A stretch of DNA of 7,326 bases from Actinomycetota bacterium (lineage in GTDB: Bacteria; Actinomycetota; Humimicrobiia; Humimicrobiales; Humimicrobiaceae). The position numbers and the translations under genes were made by a program. Below are positions 5,960 through 7,326 of the stretch, one piece after another (positions within the stretch are counted from its first letter, which is position 1; each line of letters starts with the position of its first letter). Location: the NCBI GenBank assembly GCA_016932375.1, contig JAFGDA010000197.1, positions 1 to 7,326 of the forward strand, in the 5' to 3' direction. Under the pieces are notes generated by a model. It worked only from the letters and a program-made list of their open reading frames with translations, ran no database searches and was not told the origin of the DNA.

Positions 5960-7300
5960 TACCGCTTTTTCTTTTTCCTCTGCCGGTTTATATTCCTTTT
6001 CCCATATTGGGTCAACTATGCTTGCATATTTTTCTGCATATTCATCAAGAGGCCTTGCGAGACATCCTATAATAGTTTCCGCACCATCATGTGTGGGATA
6101 AGCCCCGGTTTCAGCAACTATATCCCTTAATACATGGGGATTGTCTATTATTGTACATGGCCTTAAATGATTCTCTGTATAAGGCTGCCTCTTTTTAAAT
6201 GCCATAAAGAAATCCGAGGTAAGTATATCTACAAGACTCTTTTCCTTTATGTTGTCAGCTGCAAAATGTACAAAAACACAGGGCTCAACATCACCGTTTA
6301 CATTTATATGCAGATAATTTTTACCACCTGCCATGCACCCGTGTACAAGCGGCCCGTCATTCCAGAAATCTGCAACAATAATATTCTTTGTCCTTCTTAT
6401 CTCAAGAATTCTTTCCCTTCTGTAATTTCTCTGTTCGGGAGTTGGCATGAGGTCAAGGTTAGGTTCCCTGCCAATAGGGATATAGTTGAAATACCATCCT
6501 ATGAATGCCCCCTTGCTGACGAAAAGATCGATAAATTCATCACTTACAACCAGCTCATTATTTTCCCTTGTTGCAGTCACCGAAAACCCAAAAAGTACAC
6601 CGTGTCTTTCAAGGGCATCCATGGCATCCATTATCTTTTTCCATGTCCCTTTTCCTCTCCTTGCTTCGGTCTCCTTTTCGAATCCTTCCACGCTTATACA
6701 TGGCAGTGCATTACCAAGTTTGGCGAGCCTTTCTGCCACCTCATCATCTATCAACTGGCCATTTGTATAGACCTGGAAGAAGGAATCATTGTGCCTTTCA
6801 AGGAAATCAAAAAACCTGTCCCAGTAAAATGGTTCCCCGCCGGTTATGACAAAGAAATACAGGCCTATATCATTGGCCTCATCAATTACACGGTTACATA
6901 CATCATAGGGCAGGTCATTGCTTTTGGAATACTGCCATGCATAACATCCATAGCACCTGAGGTTGCATTTCATTGAAGGACTCATTACGAGAAGGTTTGG
7001 CGGGTTGAAACCATATTTCTTTGCGAAAGCCATTCTTTTTGGCTGGCCCTGCACCATGGCATTATTTATCAGGTTCATCACTACTTTTTCCCTTACCATG
7101 GGGGACATTTTTGAAGCAGCCCTTTTCAGGTTTACAAGAAGATTCTCAAGGAAATCCCTCTCTTCCTTCTTCTTCATCCTGTAAACTCTTCCCTTTACAA
7201 GCGAGACCCATTTTTCGTCGGAAATTTTGGGAAGCACTTTAAGTGCACCCTTAATTGCCGTTTTGGTAGTGTAGAGCTTTACTCTTTCTTTTAGTGTCAT
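5957..7300 (-). CDS. Radical SAM protein with SPASM-like C-terminal region
   Basis: The 447-residue protein is a predicted cytoplasmic radical SAM enzyme. The [4Fe-4S] cluster motif CNLRCYGC supplies C112, C116 and C119. TGGEPF (153-158) matches the S-adenosylmethionine-binding GGE motif, and SVEGFEKETEARRG (203-216) fits the next strand of the barrel. An alpha-helical N-terminal extension of about 105 residues precedes the barrel. The C-terminal region has C322, then a NVNGDVEPCVF segment with C341, then C382 and C413. This resembles SPASM/twitch domains that hold auxiliary Fe-S clusters in peptide-modifying and related enzymes. No peptide precursor is seen in the window. The ATG has AAGGGG six bases upstream. 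It lies on the same strand as infC, which has its own promoter. Family assignment is secure; substrate and pathway are unknown. Confidence 0.9.
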   Translation of the reverse strand: MTLKERVKLYTTKTAIKGALKVLPKISDEKWVSLVKGRVYRMKKKEERDFLENLLVNLKRAASKMSPMVREKVVMNLINNAMVQGQPKRMAFAKKYGFNPPNLLVMSPSMKCNLRCYGCYAWQYSKSNDLPYDVCNRVIDEANDIGLYFFVITGGEPFYWDRFFDFLERHNDSFFQVYTNGQLIDDEVAERLAKLGNALPCISVEGFEKETEARRGKGTWKKIMDAMDALERHGVLFGFSVTATRENNELVVSDEFIDLFVSKGAFIGWYFNYIPIGREPNLDLMPTPEQRNYRRERILEIRRTKNIIVADFWNDGPLVHGCMAGGKNYLHINVNGDVEPCVFVHFAADNIKEKSLVDILTSDFFMAFKKRQPYTENHLRPCTIIDNPHVLRDIVAETGAYPTHDGAETIIGCLARPLDEYAEKYASIVDPIWEKEYKPAEEKEKAV

Positions 7301-7308
7301 CTTACGCC

Positions 7309-7314
7309 CCTTAA
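7309..7314 (-). promoter_or_regulatory. Ribosome binding site of the radical SAM gene
   Basis: On the minus strand, AAGGGG lies six bases before the ATG at 7300, which supports that start. Only 26 bases lie upstream in the window, too few to show a promoter. Confidence 0.6.
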
Positions 7315-7326
7315 TATGATGATAAT

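Noticed and set aside
6167..6976. A 269-codon plus-strand open frame
   Set aside because: It lies wholly antisense to the radical SAM gene, whose conserved motifs are clear. Its translation has no recognisable domain, so it is a shadow frame.
1..7326. A novel defence, mobile or CRISPR system
   Set aside because: I see no repeat arrays, transposases, integrases, toxin-antitoxin pairs or att-like sites. Five of the seven genes are conserved translation genes and the other two belong to known enzyme folds.

Overview
The window is an AT-rich bacterial segment with every credible gene on the minus strand. It reads, in transcription order from the high-coordinate end: a radical SAM protein (7300-5957), then infC (IF3), rpmI (L35), rplT (L20), pheS and pheT (both subunits of phenylalanyl-tRNA synthetase), and a metallo-beta-lactamase-fold hydrolase (836-105). 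The block infC-rpmI-rplT-pheS-pheT is a classic translation operon. It lacks thrS before infC and ihfA after pheT, both of which flank the block in enterobacteria. With an attenuator-type leader in front of infC, this points to a low-GC Gram-positive or an uncultured low-GC lineage; I cannot name a taxon from sequence alone. No tRNA, rRNA, CRISPR array, insertion sequence or prophage is visible, so the region is mainly housekeeping.

The best regulatory signal is the 212-base stretch between the radical SAM gene and infC. On the minus strand it holds a good sigma-70-type promoter (TAGACA, 17-base spacer, TATAAT), whose -35 box overlaps the stop codon of the radical SAM gene. A transcribed leader of about 140 bases follows, then an intrinsic terminator with nine Ts. 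An upstream 10-base segment is perfectly complementary to the 5' arm and loop of that terminator, so the leader can form mutually exclusive terminator and antiterminator structures. This is the layout expected for L20-controlled attenuation of infC-rpmI-rplT. The ligand is inferred from context.

Two oddities stand out. First, infC has a perfect AGGAGG six bases before an ATT, the rare start codon typical of infC, but that ATT is one base out of frame with the IF3 reading frame. Removing one A from a nearby AAAA run would fix it, so this is either a sequence error or an unusual start. Second, infC and rpmI are separated by 228 bases, far more than the other gaps. That gap holds an 11-base inverted repeat, a small possible leader ORF and a promoter-like sequence on the opposite strand.

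Together the operon supplies an initiation factor, two 50S proteins and the enzyme that charges tRNA-Phe. The trailing MBL hydrolase resembles the RNase Z/PhnP type, and the leading radical SAM protein has a SPASM-like cysteine-rich tail; the substrates of both are unknown.
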